A stretch of DNA of 64,000 nucleotides from Isoetes taiwanensis (taxonomy: Eukaryota; Streptophyta; Lycopodiopsida; Isoetales; Isoetaceae), in contig JAJEKV010000114.1 of assembly GCA_021234155.1 (NCBI GenBank), positions 1,565,654 to 1,629,653 of the forward strand, in the 5' to 3' direction. The notes below the pieces were generated by a model. That model saw only the letters and a program-made list of their open reading frames with translations. It did not search any database and was not told the origin of the DNA. Of the stretch, positions 37,373 to 47,439 are shown one piece after another (position 1 is the first letter of the stretch; every line of letters starts with the position of its first letter). The translations under genes were made by a program, and so were the position numbers.

Positions 37373-39330
37373 GTGCGCGATCTTGTCCCTTCATTTTGTT
37401 TTGTTTCACAACTTTCATTATGGGCCATTTAATAGTTAGTTATTATTTTGTCGAAACAATCGTGAACAATTTTCCCTAAAACTAAAAAAGAATCATGAGC
37501 TATTTTTGCCTCTTACGCTCATTAGAGATGGCGGCGTCAGTCGGGCTCCTTTTCATTCAATCTGATTATAGCATTTCTCGCAAGAGGGCTCTATGAATTT
37601 ACGATATTCTATTTTATTCTAGTATAGTCGGGCATTCATTGTCTCATGATTAATAAATACTTTGTTTTTGCATATCATACAGGCTGGCCTTCAAGAAAAC
37701 GCCTTTGGGCATCCCCATCTTCAAGAGGAGTTCCGGGTTTTGCACAAAGCCGGACTAAAGACTATATGATCCACGCTTTGAGTTTTGCATGCAAATGTGT
37801 ATTTCTGAAATCCTTGAAGAAGACGTGGACTCCCTTTCACTTATTTCTGAATGCTCGCATATAGGTTTTCAGTATTTCTACTTTGTTTTTTAATCTCTAC
37901 TTTCTAAGGGCATCTTGGCATCACATGTGGTAGTTGTTCAATCTATTAAACAGTGTGAGGGGTATTTGGGAAGGATCGAGTTTTGAATTGAGGTTTCTGC
38001 TCAAGGATATTGCCGCATAACTCTTTACTTTTGTGAAATGGTTTAGCATATTTAGTGACAAATCTCTGGCTTCAAGATAATATCATCGCGTTTCTAGGAT
38101 GTTCAATGATGAATCTCTTGCTGCAAGTATTGGATTTGTCAAGATGAGGCCATCACGTTTTGCAGATGCCATGACTTTGATTGCCAATACGCTCCCTTGA
38201 ACAAAAGCAGACTACAACTTCTGCTTAGATAACCATATCCTTCTCTTTCTTAAGCTTGGAAAACATGTCAATCACAAGGTCGAAATGTTTTATGGCAATC
38301 ACCGATGTCGCAGTCAGTTTGTACTTGCGCTTAATGTTTGGTTGAACTCTTATTAGACATGTAGCACATTTTTCTTTTCACGCACTGCTTTTAATATATA
38401 GGATCAAGTTGAAAATGTGTGACCATGTATTGCAAGAAACCATGGTCAATTGTCCGTCATATTCTCATAAAAGTAAATTGAGTTTTTCTCCATCTCCGTT
38501 GCTATGCATGAGGTTGACAAGGAGCGGTAGACAAATTGATTTTGAAGTAATGGAGCAATCAGTGGTCCATAATGAGGGCATCTCCACCGAGAATACTCGA
38601 CATACTTCCTCCGATCTATCACACCTTTCAATAGCCATAGGCAACCAAATAAGAAAGTTTGTCAAGGTGGGAGAGTCTTGATTCAACCAAAGACGAGCAT
38701 CATTTCGAGGGATGTTGTTTGGAATAAAAGTTTAATTTGTTGCTTGTAATAGGGAATGACAAAAAATATAATGATGATAAATGCAGCTTGAAGATGCGAA
38801 TGACAAGTGAATATGCATCCGCATCTCCAATTTTAGAAAGTAAGCATGTTTATGGCATATTTGGGTTTTATAGTAAGTTACACATTACAAATCTATGCAT
38901 ATCCATTTTTTCTATCCATATTACACATTTGGCTATAATCAATGATATTGGCGTAATGTGACGGCCCGTGTTTGCATAATGGGTTCGTAGTCTATTCATT
39001 ATGAAGAAGATGTTTTCTCATATTAATCTGCAATCAGACCCATCTTAACATGTGTATCGCTATCAAATGATCTCAAATCACTTAGGGGCAAGAGCTGAGG
39101 GTATGAATTTGATTTCAAAGTTTTTCTTAGTTGTAAAAGGAAATGATTGTATGGATTTCTCTGCTGTTATTCACAGGGTTTCACGGAGTTTTTGAAATGG
39201 CGGAGTTTTTGGCCACGAGACATCTGCAAAAGCATTGCGGGTTAGTTCATAAATTATAAATGATCCATCAATTTTTGCATTTCCTTAACTCAAGTATCAG
39301 ATACTTAGAAGAAAATTTAGTCCAAATGCT
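37373..39330. other. Non-coding stretch, no gene recognised
   Basis: Open frames at 37646-37864 and 38409-38681 lack recognisable motifs. I see no exon series leading into the FPP exons further on. Confidence 0.45.
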
Positions 39331-39667
39331 ACTTTGAAGACTGCCATCATGAGCATGTACGTGAAAACAGGGAACATAGATGAAGCCCAGAAGGTGTTAA
39401 ATCAAATGCTTGGCAGAGATGTTATAATGTGGACAACTATGATTGCTGCATATGCTCAAGATGGGGGTAGGGAAGGAGGCCTTAGAAACGTTCCAGACAA
39501 TGCAATCTAAAGGCAAGCAACCAAATCAGGTTACATTTGTGGGTGTTCTTGATGGATGTGCTTGTATAGATTCTCTTATAGAAGGATGGCTTGCACATCC
39601 TCAGATCAGAGGCATGAAACTTGCATTGGATGTTCCACTTGGAAATGGCCTTATGGATGAAATCTAA
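39330..39667 (+). pseudogene. PPR repeat fragment with frameshift
   Basis: The frame reads TAIMSMYVKTGNIDEAQKVL, NQMLGRDVIMWTTMIAAYAQ and then shifts near 39455; the next frame continues GKEALETFQTMQSKGKQPNQ and VTFVGVLDGCACIDSLIEG. This is two plant PPR repeats (about 70 residues) with a one-base shift between them; the next repeat ends early at a stop after NGLMDEI. Only a small part of a PPR gene is present. It lies just upstream of an FPP gene end, which suggests gene fragments brought together by a transposon or by pseudogene accumulation. Confidence 0.7.
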
Positions 39668-39780
39668 CTATTAATGTTACTTTATGTGTTTGTCTATGTG
39701 CTATGGTCGTTTCTTCATTTTCGCCTTTTTTAGGCTACAAAGAAACTACTTGAACATGGGTAATTGCTTCCAACATGCAG

Positions 39781-40422
39781 GTAAAAACAAGAGAGCATGA
39801 GGATGTCGCTAGACCAACAAAGGTAAACCTAAATTTTCAACGTATTTAGCTATGGCGCAATCTCTTTTCTTTCTCACAGTCTCTGTTTACTTTTAAAATG
39901 CAGGAAAAGGAAATTGCAGTTGCTGCAAAGAAGTTGTCTGAATGTCAAAACTCAATTATGGCTCTAGGCAAGCAGCTTCAGCATCTTGGAGTATCTAAAA
40001 ATGCATGTCCAAATTCCTTAGATATGTCCCCTGTATCACATGGAAAGTCCAGGAATTCATTTTTGCATGGCGACGATGTGCAATCCGATGATTTGGCTTT
40101 TCTTACTAAGATCCATAGCCAGACCTCAAATTTCAATTTTAGCCACTCCAGAGCTATAGGTGAGCATGTTCAGACACAGAAAATGTACTGGAGTTCAGAC
40201 ATTTGGTCTGGCCCAGATCTGGTGAATATTGTCAATCATGGCGAAAATGCAAACCATTATAATGGATCACATTTTGCACAAGAAATGCTGCAGGATGAAA
40301 ATGAAAGATCACTTCTATCTTCTCCAAGAACGAAACTAAAGAAAATGATAGAACATTCCCAGAAGCATTCTCACTCAGGCGTTAGCAGGTTCTTCTCACG
40401 TAAGAAGGTGCTGGCTGATTAA
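39781..40422 (+). CDS. Filament-like plant protein (FPP), C-terminal exons only
   Basis: Two exons in matching phase: 39781-39822 (VKTREHEDVARPTK) and 39904-40422. The second opens EKEIAVAAKKLSECQNSIMA followed by LGKQLQHLG, the signature near the end of FPP coiled-coil proteins, and closes with a basic GVSRFFSRKK tail, also typical. FPPs are about 900-1000 aa and bind nuclear-envelope or cytoskeletal partners; only the last roughly 187 residues are present. No upstream coiled-coil exons are seen in the preceding 3 kb, where a broken PPR piece lies. Either a very long intron separates them or this is a captured 3' fragment. The reading frame itself is unbroken. Confidence 0.7.
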
Positions 40423-41060
40423 AATCATGTTCATCATAATTAAGTGTTAAACAAGTGATAAAGATTTGTTGTAAAATAAGTTTTGCCCAAGCTATTCTGA
40501 TGAGCAGAAAAGTTGTTTATATTGTAGCACGGTGGAAAATAGCATCAACTCAAGTATTAGTACGTCTATTTAAGGCTGTGCATGTCCCTGCCAGTATTAT
40601 CTGGTAATAAGTTATTTATCTCCAGCTTTGTTCAACTATGTTGAAGACTGATAAAAAGAGATTGTATAGATGGAAGTTGCATATGGAAATAAAGCTGTTA
40701 AAAAGCCACCTCTTGGGGTTATGGATTGCAAATTATTAATATAAAGCAAACTGTCCATGATGTTTCCCACATGGGACCATCCTGGGCTTTGCCATTACAA
40801 TTCAAATGAATGAGTGAAATTTTTCCATGTTGGTGGTCCATGAATGTTCGTAAAAGCAGAGACTATTTTTCCATGTTGAATGTCCATGAATGTCTCAAGC
40901 TGGTCTAGTTCTGAGGACACGCTCGGGACCAACGTCTTTTCTTCTGAAGACCGGTATTCTCTAACTCCTACCTCTACTTCATCGTTGTTGCTTCTCGAAG
41001 AGACCGAGTCCATCACGTAACAGACTTCCACCACCCTTCCAACCGTCACCAAGTCCAGTA
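40423..41060. other. 3' flank of FPP exons and 5' flank of transposase
   Basis: No gene is seen. TTTTTCCATGTTG(A/G)(A/T)(G/T)GTCCATGAATG occurs twice near 40819 and 40868, a short tandem duplication just before the transposase gene. Confidence 0.5.
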
Positions 41061-41063
41061 GAC

Positions 41064-44060
41064 ATGACACTGGGATCTCCTTCCAAAGCATCACCACCAG
41101 TTCGAAGCATGCTGCCACCACCCTTCGTTCCATCCCCCGGACCTACAGATGCTCCACAACAACGGGTGCTCAAGAACAAGCTACCCCCCTTTGTAGTTTC
41201 GCCCCCTTCGTGCAAACATACAAGGAACACAGAAAACACAGAAGACTGTGAGATTCACTACAATTTCTCTCACCAGGACTTCACTACAAATGAGGACGAT
41301 GCTGCAGCATGCACTCCTCTTCACACAACGGTTGTGACACATGGATTTGCAGAATTCCAGTCCACTCTAAAGGAGATGTTTGCAAGAACTCCTTTTCAAG
41401 ATGGTACAAGAACAGCTGATGCCACAACCTCTTATGGGCCATCACCATCCTTTAACACTGTACTACCGCCTTTTCTGGGAACAACTTCACGTGGTCTGTT
41501 TTCCTCTACAAATACACCAATCAGGACAGAGGAGGTTACCCCTAGAGTAGAAGTTTCATCAGAAGATGATGACACCAACGAGGAACAAGGAGATTACATG
41601 TTCTCCAGCCAATCTTCAAAGAAATTCAAGGTGGATTTTAGTTTAAGAGCATGCTCCTCTGTAAGAAGAAGAAACCTTATGGATGAACACAAAATGAGAA
41701 GACTCCTGAGAACTAAATGCTGCTCATTGGGTTGCATCAACAGATTTAACATGGCCAAACTACGAGCAGTTAGAGATAACTACAGTACAATGATATTGGC
41801 AGACCAGAATGCCTACTTAGCTTATCATGTAAGACCAGACCGCAACACCTTCTTGCACTACATTAACCGTGAACAAGTCTGCCAAAAATGCTTCATGGTT
41901 GTCCACCGTCTAGGGTCCACAAGAATGTCTCGAATACACAAAAGACTGGACAAAAACCCAGCAATTGATGATCACTGTGGACCAAGAAGAGTTGTAACTA
42001 TGCATGCCCTGGCTGCTGTTACATGGATGGAGAAATATTTTAGAGAGACATGTGAGAAGTTGCCTAATAGCAACATGTATCATCTCACAGACAACATTAC
42101 AAAAAAAGACGTCTTCAAAGAATACAAAGAGACATGCATTCAGTTTCAGCACATCTCTTACTCACACTTCACCAGACTGTGGAAAAGTGAATTTGGCCTT
42201 GTGAAAATTCAAAGGAGACATAGAATGTCTGTTTGCTCGAGATGTGCAGAATTAAAAAGTCAACGAGAAACTGCAAAGACAGAGGTCGAAAGAAGTAAGC
42301 TCATGTCCTCCATCCTATCACTTGCTTTGAAGAAATTTTTTTAACCTGAATTCTTTTACAGACATTGTGCAACAGAATCTTGCCAGACATCGTGAACAAC
42401 AAGCAGCAGAGAGAAGAAAGCTCGCCAAACACAGAAAAAAAGCTCTCGAACGTCCACTGCAATACATGTCCATTGTAATTGATGGAATGGATAAAAAAAA
42501 AAGACAACTCTACCCCATTTCCTAAATATTCCAAAAGATGTGCCAGAGGAATGTTTTGTTAAGGTCCACCTCGTAGGAGCCATGGTCTTTAAAGGAAGTC
42601 TAAAGTGCAAAGTATTTTTGACGTATCCAAACTTGCATGGTGACCCAAACCTGACAATTACAATCCTTAATAAGGTCCTGTGCGAGCAAGAGCAACTACC
42701 ACCTATGCTCTACTTGCAACTTGACAACACTACAAGAGAGAACAAGAATCAAACACTCTTTGCTTATTGTGCTATGCTAGTGGAGCTAAGGATCTTCAGA
42801 AAAGTAAAGCTCGGATTTTTACTTGTAGGGCACACCCATGATCAGATTGACTAAATGTTCAGCAGATTTTCTGTGCGCCTTAGAAGGAAGAAAGCTTTTT
42901 GTCTTCCTACTTTAGTTCGAGTCATTGAAGATTCTTACACTCCTATTCCAGTGGTCGAGCTTCTTAAAGAGACTGCAGACTTTAGAGAGTTTGTTTTTCC
43001 TCAACATTCAGATAGAGAACTGGCTGTGAACAAGTTGAATGATCTCATCTTTTAACATCATATCAAGTTCTACTTGAAGGATGGACAAAGCTTCTTACAG
43101 GGGAAGAAGTACACCACAACTAAGGATTGGAGTCCAGCAGAGGGATTGCACTTCCTTAAATTTGTTCCAGGCCATTGCCTCATAGAGCGTGCTGAGCAAC
43201 TTCCTCTCAAAAATCCTAAGGAGTCCAAGCAGAAGAAAAGTACTCTATTGACATCCTTAAAAGCCATTGAAAATGGCATTTCCTCGGGCTTCAAGTACTT
43301 CTCAGAAGAAGATCAAATGTGGTGGAGAAATTTCTTTCTTGACCAAAAAGAGGTCTTGCAAAATCTAGCTCTAAGACAGTTGCAAGAACTGTTTCAATGG
43401 CCTGATACCTTCCATCAACCCCAGAACCAAACAGGTCCAAGCAATGCTATAGTAGCACCTGCAGCAGAGGAAGACGAGGACCGAGTCATGTACCTTGGAC
43501 CAAGACGTAGGAATGAGCCTCAAGGCAATATCACAGAAATTGCCAAAGGTATACTGATTGCTCTTCCAACTGAGGAAGATTACAAAGGTCGACCCTTTTG
43601 GATAGCAAAAGTTCTTGATACAGTCAAGGAGGAAGGCTTAGTAACTAAACTCAAGATTCACTGGCTAGTGACACGTTCAAAAAATGCTTTCGAAGGTAGG
43701 TATGAATTAGAAATGAGAAGTCAAGGAAAAGGGAGGAAGTCTAAGAAAGTGGATTGTAGGGATGAGCTGAACTTGAATGATGTGACTATATTATGCTATG
43801 ATTTCAAATTGAAATCATACAATCGTCTGCGCCAAAAAACTGTTAATTTGCTTAAAAAGGCTTGTAATTACGAGGAAGAGGATGAAGAAGGGAGTGGTGG
43901 TGGCAATGCTTCACCATCTGTTGATAGTGATGAGGAAGACAACTCAAGCACTTCCTCGAGTGACAGTGAAAGAAGGGAAGGAGATGAGGATGGCATAAAT
44001 GAACATGATGACGTCCTGGATCCCTCCTTCATCACTCCTCACACTTTTGCACATAACTGA
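41064..44060 (+). pseudogene. DUF7869-like DDE transposase gene, recently inactivated
   Basis: The first exon (41064-42294) has a Pro/Ser-rich start, CCSLGCINRF, CQKCFMVVHRLGSTRMSR and VCSRCAEL, likely zinc-binding Cys pairs before a transposase core. A 67-bp GT-AG intron (42295-42361) follows. The core shows MSIVIDGMD, YLQLDNTTRENKNQ and VGHTHDQID, three acidic positions in the order of an RNase-H-fold transposase; this order is that of plant and animal proteins annotated DUF7869. A chromo/BAH-like C-terminal part (43,500-43,870: PFWIAKVLDTVK...KIHWLV) and an acidic Ser-rich tail follow. Only three lesions are seen: one extra A in the A-run near 42492, TAA at 42852-42854 and TAA at 43053-43055. 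No inverted ends were found. Upstream of 41064 the frame closes at 40962, fixing the start. Confidence 0.75.
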
Positions 44061-45300
44061 GTCTTAGAAAAAGACTGTAAATTTTGCATGTGAATATGAA
44101 GATTTTATCTTCAAATTTTGAGAATACTACAGTATCAGTTACAGACTTTACTTCAATTTTTTGTTAAATATTTTATCCTTCGAAATTAGAGTTTCTCTCT
44201 AAAAACATACTCAAGAACATTCTATTTGCTCTGAAAAGTGTCACTTTAAAAAAGTCAATTCTTTCGTTCCACAAAAAAACTAGTCATTTGAGGGGGGTCA
44301 AAATTGAATTTCATGCAAATTTTTTTTTACCTCATTTTACCCCTTTTTGTAAAAAAAAGGGAATCTTTTAGGAATATTCCTTTTGCTCTCGTTTCGATGA
44401 TTTGCTCCCGTTTAATATACAATCTTGTTTTGGACCCTTACGGTGGAAGAACCCCAAAAGAGGGTAGGTTGTTGTCAATTTGGCAGGCGCGTGGTGCAGA
44501 TAATTAATCACAACCATATAGGCGGCGAAGTTTGGCACAAAATAATACTAGTTTGTACCCGGGATTGATTAGAATAAAGTGTTGACATTGTTGTGGGGGT
44601 TCTAACACAAGCACTCATTACGTGTTACTGAGTATGTATCATGATCTGAGGGGGAGTGATCCATAAAAGGAACATGACCAGTGAGAAGAAATATTGAAAG
44701 GTGGTAGGATCAAAGAAATCCAAACCCATGGTCTAGAGGGGTACTGCATGGCAGTCCCTAGTTGGTTGGACGAAAAGAGATCCTTTCTCTGGAAAATGAG
44801 ACGAGTCAAGGTTTAGACACTAGAGAGAGACGTTACTTATAATTATGTCTATAAAATATTACTTAATCCTTAATATATAACGTCGAATAAGATCTAATAT
44901 AAAGCATATGAATGTAGTATAGATTGAATCATGGCAAGGCCCGAAGAAATGTTATTATCAAGGCATCTACCAAAGGAAAAGCTATAGGTCTAGGAACGTG
45001 ATAACTGGACATTATTATCGTCGCCTAAAGAATATCCAAGGTGAATAGTGGATTAGAATCCAACTTGGAAGTTTCTATCTTACATAGAGGAGTTTCCTTC
45101 CATCGCTCAGCGTGAACGTTTGTCGATATGGTTGCGGAAACATTCCGCAGTGATGATAATAACTCTTAAGTTATTCCTAGCTCACTATGGTTGCACAAGT
45201 CCGGCGGAGTTGTTGCCACTGCATCATTGGTTTAGGGAAGAGTGATGGTAGACAAGAGTCTTCCTAGAGAAACAGAAATACTATTGGTTAAGTATAACTC
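44061..45300. other. Non-coding stretch, no gene recognised
   Basis: Poly-A/T-rich flank of the transposase gene, then unassigned repeat-like DNA. ACTAGTTTGTACCCGGG near 44550 was considered as an inverted Helitron end and rejected. Confidence 0.45.
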
Positions 45301-45318
45301 GAGAATATTATATTTATT

Positions 45319-45560
45319 AAAAGGAGGCTTACCCTGTTGGTAAAGGGTTTGGCTGGGTGGTGGGAGGTCAAGGGTTCAAGTCCCCATGATACACTTTTAT
45401 ACAAAAGTTGCTATGCAAAGAAAACAGGGTATCACATGTATATAAGAAAAATATGAAATATATACTATATTGAAGAGAGCTTGGTGTGGTGGTAAGCACA
45501 TAAGGTTGGAGTTGAGAGGTCATAGATTCAAATCTGGGTCAAAATGCCAAAGAAATATGT
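45319..45560 (+). repeat. Two tRNA-like SINE head sequences
   Basis: TTGGTAAAGGGTTTGG (near 45337) followed by AGGTCAAGGGTTCAAGTCCC (45366-45385), and TGGTGGTAAGCACATAAGG (near 45487) followed by GAGGTCATAGATTCAAATC (near 45517), each resemble an A box and a B box (GGTTCAANTCC) at tRNA spacing. They lack full cloverleafs, so they are better read as tRNA-derived SINE heads than tRNA genes. An A/T-rich tail follows each. Confidence 0.45.
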
Positions 45561-45990
45561 ATATATAAAAAAAAATACAAAAATTTATACGGCAGAAATA
45601 CGCGTTTTATACGGTCGGGCGCCGGTGGCATTATACGGGTTTCTATTGAAATTCTGAGACGCCAAAATGCAAGCGGCGCCCGAGTTGAATTTTGGCCCCC
45701 TTTTTGGCCATTTTGATGCCGGCTGACAACGTCCCTAGGGTATTTGGACCATGTCGGATGCGTTGAAGCAAAAATCGCCTCAATCCGAGTTACCTAGAGA
45801 AAGTTATGGCCTCCGAAAGAAAGGGACTGCATTCTGCCGAAAACTCAACATAACTTGATCTTAATATTTGGCCAAAACTCATCCTAGTTATGGATTTGGT
45901 GTAAGTTTCCTACATTGGAGGTCCCCTACTAACTAACGGTCTAACGAGTTAGACATGGCCAGTGCTTTGATCTGGTCTACCAAGTGATAC
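45561..45990. other. Non-coding stretch before the second LTR-like copy
   Basis: TTTATACGG repeats near 45583-45637. No gene is seen. Confidence 0.4.
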
Positions 45991-46596
45991 CACTGTGATG
46001 CTCCCCAAATCCATACGATGCTCCCATCATATAAATACAGGAAATTCCCCTCCCATGGCGAATCCATCACCACGGAAAGGCCCTCCGTCTGACTCGGACC
46101 ATTTGTGATGGCCAAGTGTCCGGGTGAAGGACACGGAGGTGTCATTCATCCCACGCCTTCTATGGGAATCATATATAGCGGAAGCATACATACATGTTAG
46201 CACCTAGCAACAATACTAACAAATAATATACCACCACGAAGGGTGGCCCATCATCATCAATATAACTAACAACAGAATACTAACATAACAAAGGAAATAC
46301 ACTATACCTAAGGGCTCTACCCTGGGCTCAGACTCCATGGGGGTGACTGACGGTCAAGGCCTCAAGATAACAACAGACAGAGGTATAACATGGCATTGGC
46401 TGGCATAAGACAATGGCTAGGGTTGTCCATTCCATCCACCCCTCCTGTGCACACTTTGCAGATAGGCTGAATCATGCTATGACGTGCTTGTAGCCCTCCG
46501 GAGACGCAATTCCAAGGAATCACCCTTCGGGACTACTCCGGGTTACATCTCCCCGGTCGGATGAGGTAGGTCAGAGAGGTGTCTCCTCCCCGAGTA
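45991..46596 (+). mobile_element. Second copy of the 606-bp LTR-like repeat at 26101
   Basis: It matches 26101-26706 with scattered substitutions, no net length change, and the same orientation, then stops sharply at CGAGTA where unrelated sequence begins. It is a truncated copy. The high identity suggests both arrived from the same recent family. Confidence 0.8.
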
Positions 46597-47142
46597 CAAA
46601 ACAACTTGGAACTTTACTGTTTTAGTGTCTACGATATTAGTGCTGGAGAGAAACAACTTTGCATGTGCATATCAGTTGCTACGACTTCAATAGTTTTCCT
46701 GTTTTGGCAATCAGGTTTATAACATGTTGGACAATTGTGATTGGGTGCATGGAAGCCATGGGTTTGTTGCACCATTATCTATGTCAATGTGTACTGCTAT
46801 TGGCTTGCATATATTCCATGCTATTTCTGGAAGAATTGTGTACCTTATTAGTCTATAGAAACAGTTTCAAGATGCTTAATACAGTTTCAAGCTACCAACA
46901 ATTTCATATTTACTTACAGGGATTGCAACTACAACATCAAGAATCAATCTGATGCAATCAGTCATATCAGACGCCTCATATGACATGTTTTTTTATCAAT
47001 ATTTTATATTTTCCCTTTTCAGTAATGTCAATGTGAAGATGTTATTTTAAATATTTCCCAATGCAGTTGCCCTTTCCACCATGTACGGTTGGATACGCCT
47101 CAATCTCTGGCAGTTCATCCTTCCAAATATAGTGGAAGTTGA
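46597..47142. other. Non-coding flank of the 12.3-kb nested element
   Basis: No gene is recognised; an open frame at 46659-46952 has no motif. Confidence 0.4.
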
Positions 47143-47176
47143 TTGCAGGGTGAAAGTATGCTGGTGGGTAGCAAAA
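47143..47176 (+). repeat. Left 34-bp terminal inverted repeat
   Basis: Starts TTGCAGGGTGAAAGTATGCT and ends GGGTAGCAAAA. It is a perfect match to the reverse complement of 59404-59437. Confidence 0.85.
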
Positions 47177-47198
47177 GCATGCGTCCGGACGCATGCTT
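47175..47198. repeat. Perfect 24-bp subterminal palindrome
   Basis: AAGCATGCGTCC and GGACGCATGCTT are perfect inverted halves with no spacer, overlapping the inner edge of the left inverted repeat by two bases. It may be a transposase or regulator binding site; there is no matching palindrome at the right end. Confidence 0.85.
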
Positions 47199-47439
47199 AT
47201 AGCAGGGTTTTAGCCCGCTATCGCGGCACCCGCTTTTGCTTAATGGGGTGCCGATGGGCGAATCGCCTCGCCATTTCTTTTTACGCCCTTCATGTACTCG
47301 CACGTCCACCTCACGAACGAGCCGTTAGGAAAATGATTGTGGGCTTTTGGCTGGATTTCGCGAAAGTGGTGTGGTAGTACGCTGCAAATTGATTACTTGC
47401 CATGGCCCATGAAATTTCTCCTCCAATTCACTTATCCTC

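Noticed and set aside
44540-44565. Inverted Helitron 3' end (ACTAGTTTGTACCCGGG)
   Set aside because: The CTAGT and CCCGGG fit, but there is no two-armed hairpin with a loop.
45337-45385. tRNA gene
   Set aside because: B-box-like GGTTCAAGTCC is present but no acceptor stem or anticodon arm can be drawn; read as a SINE head.
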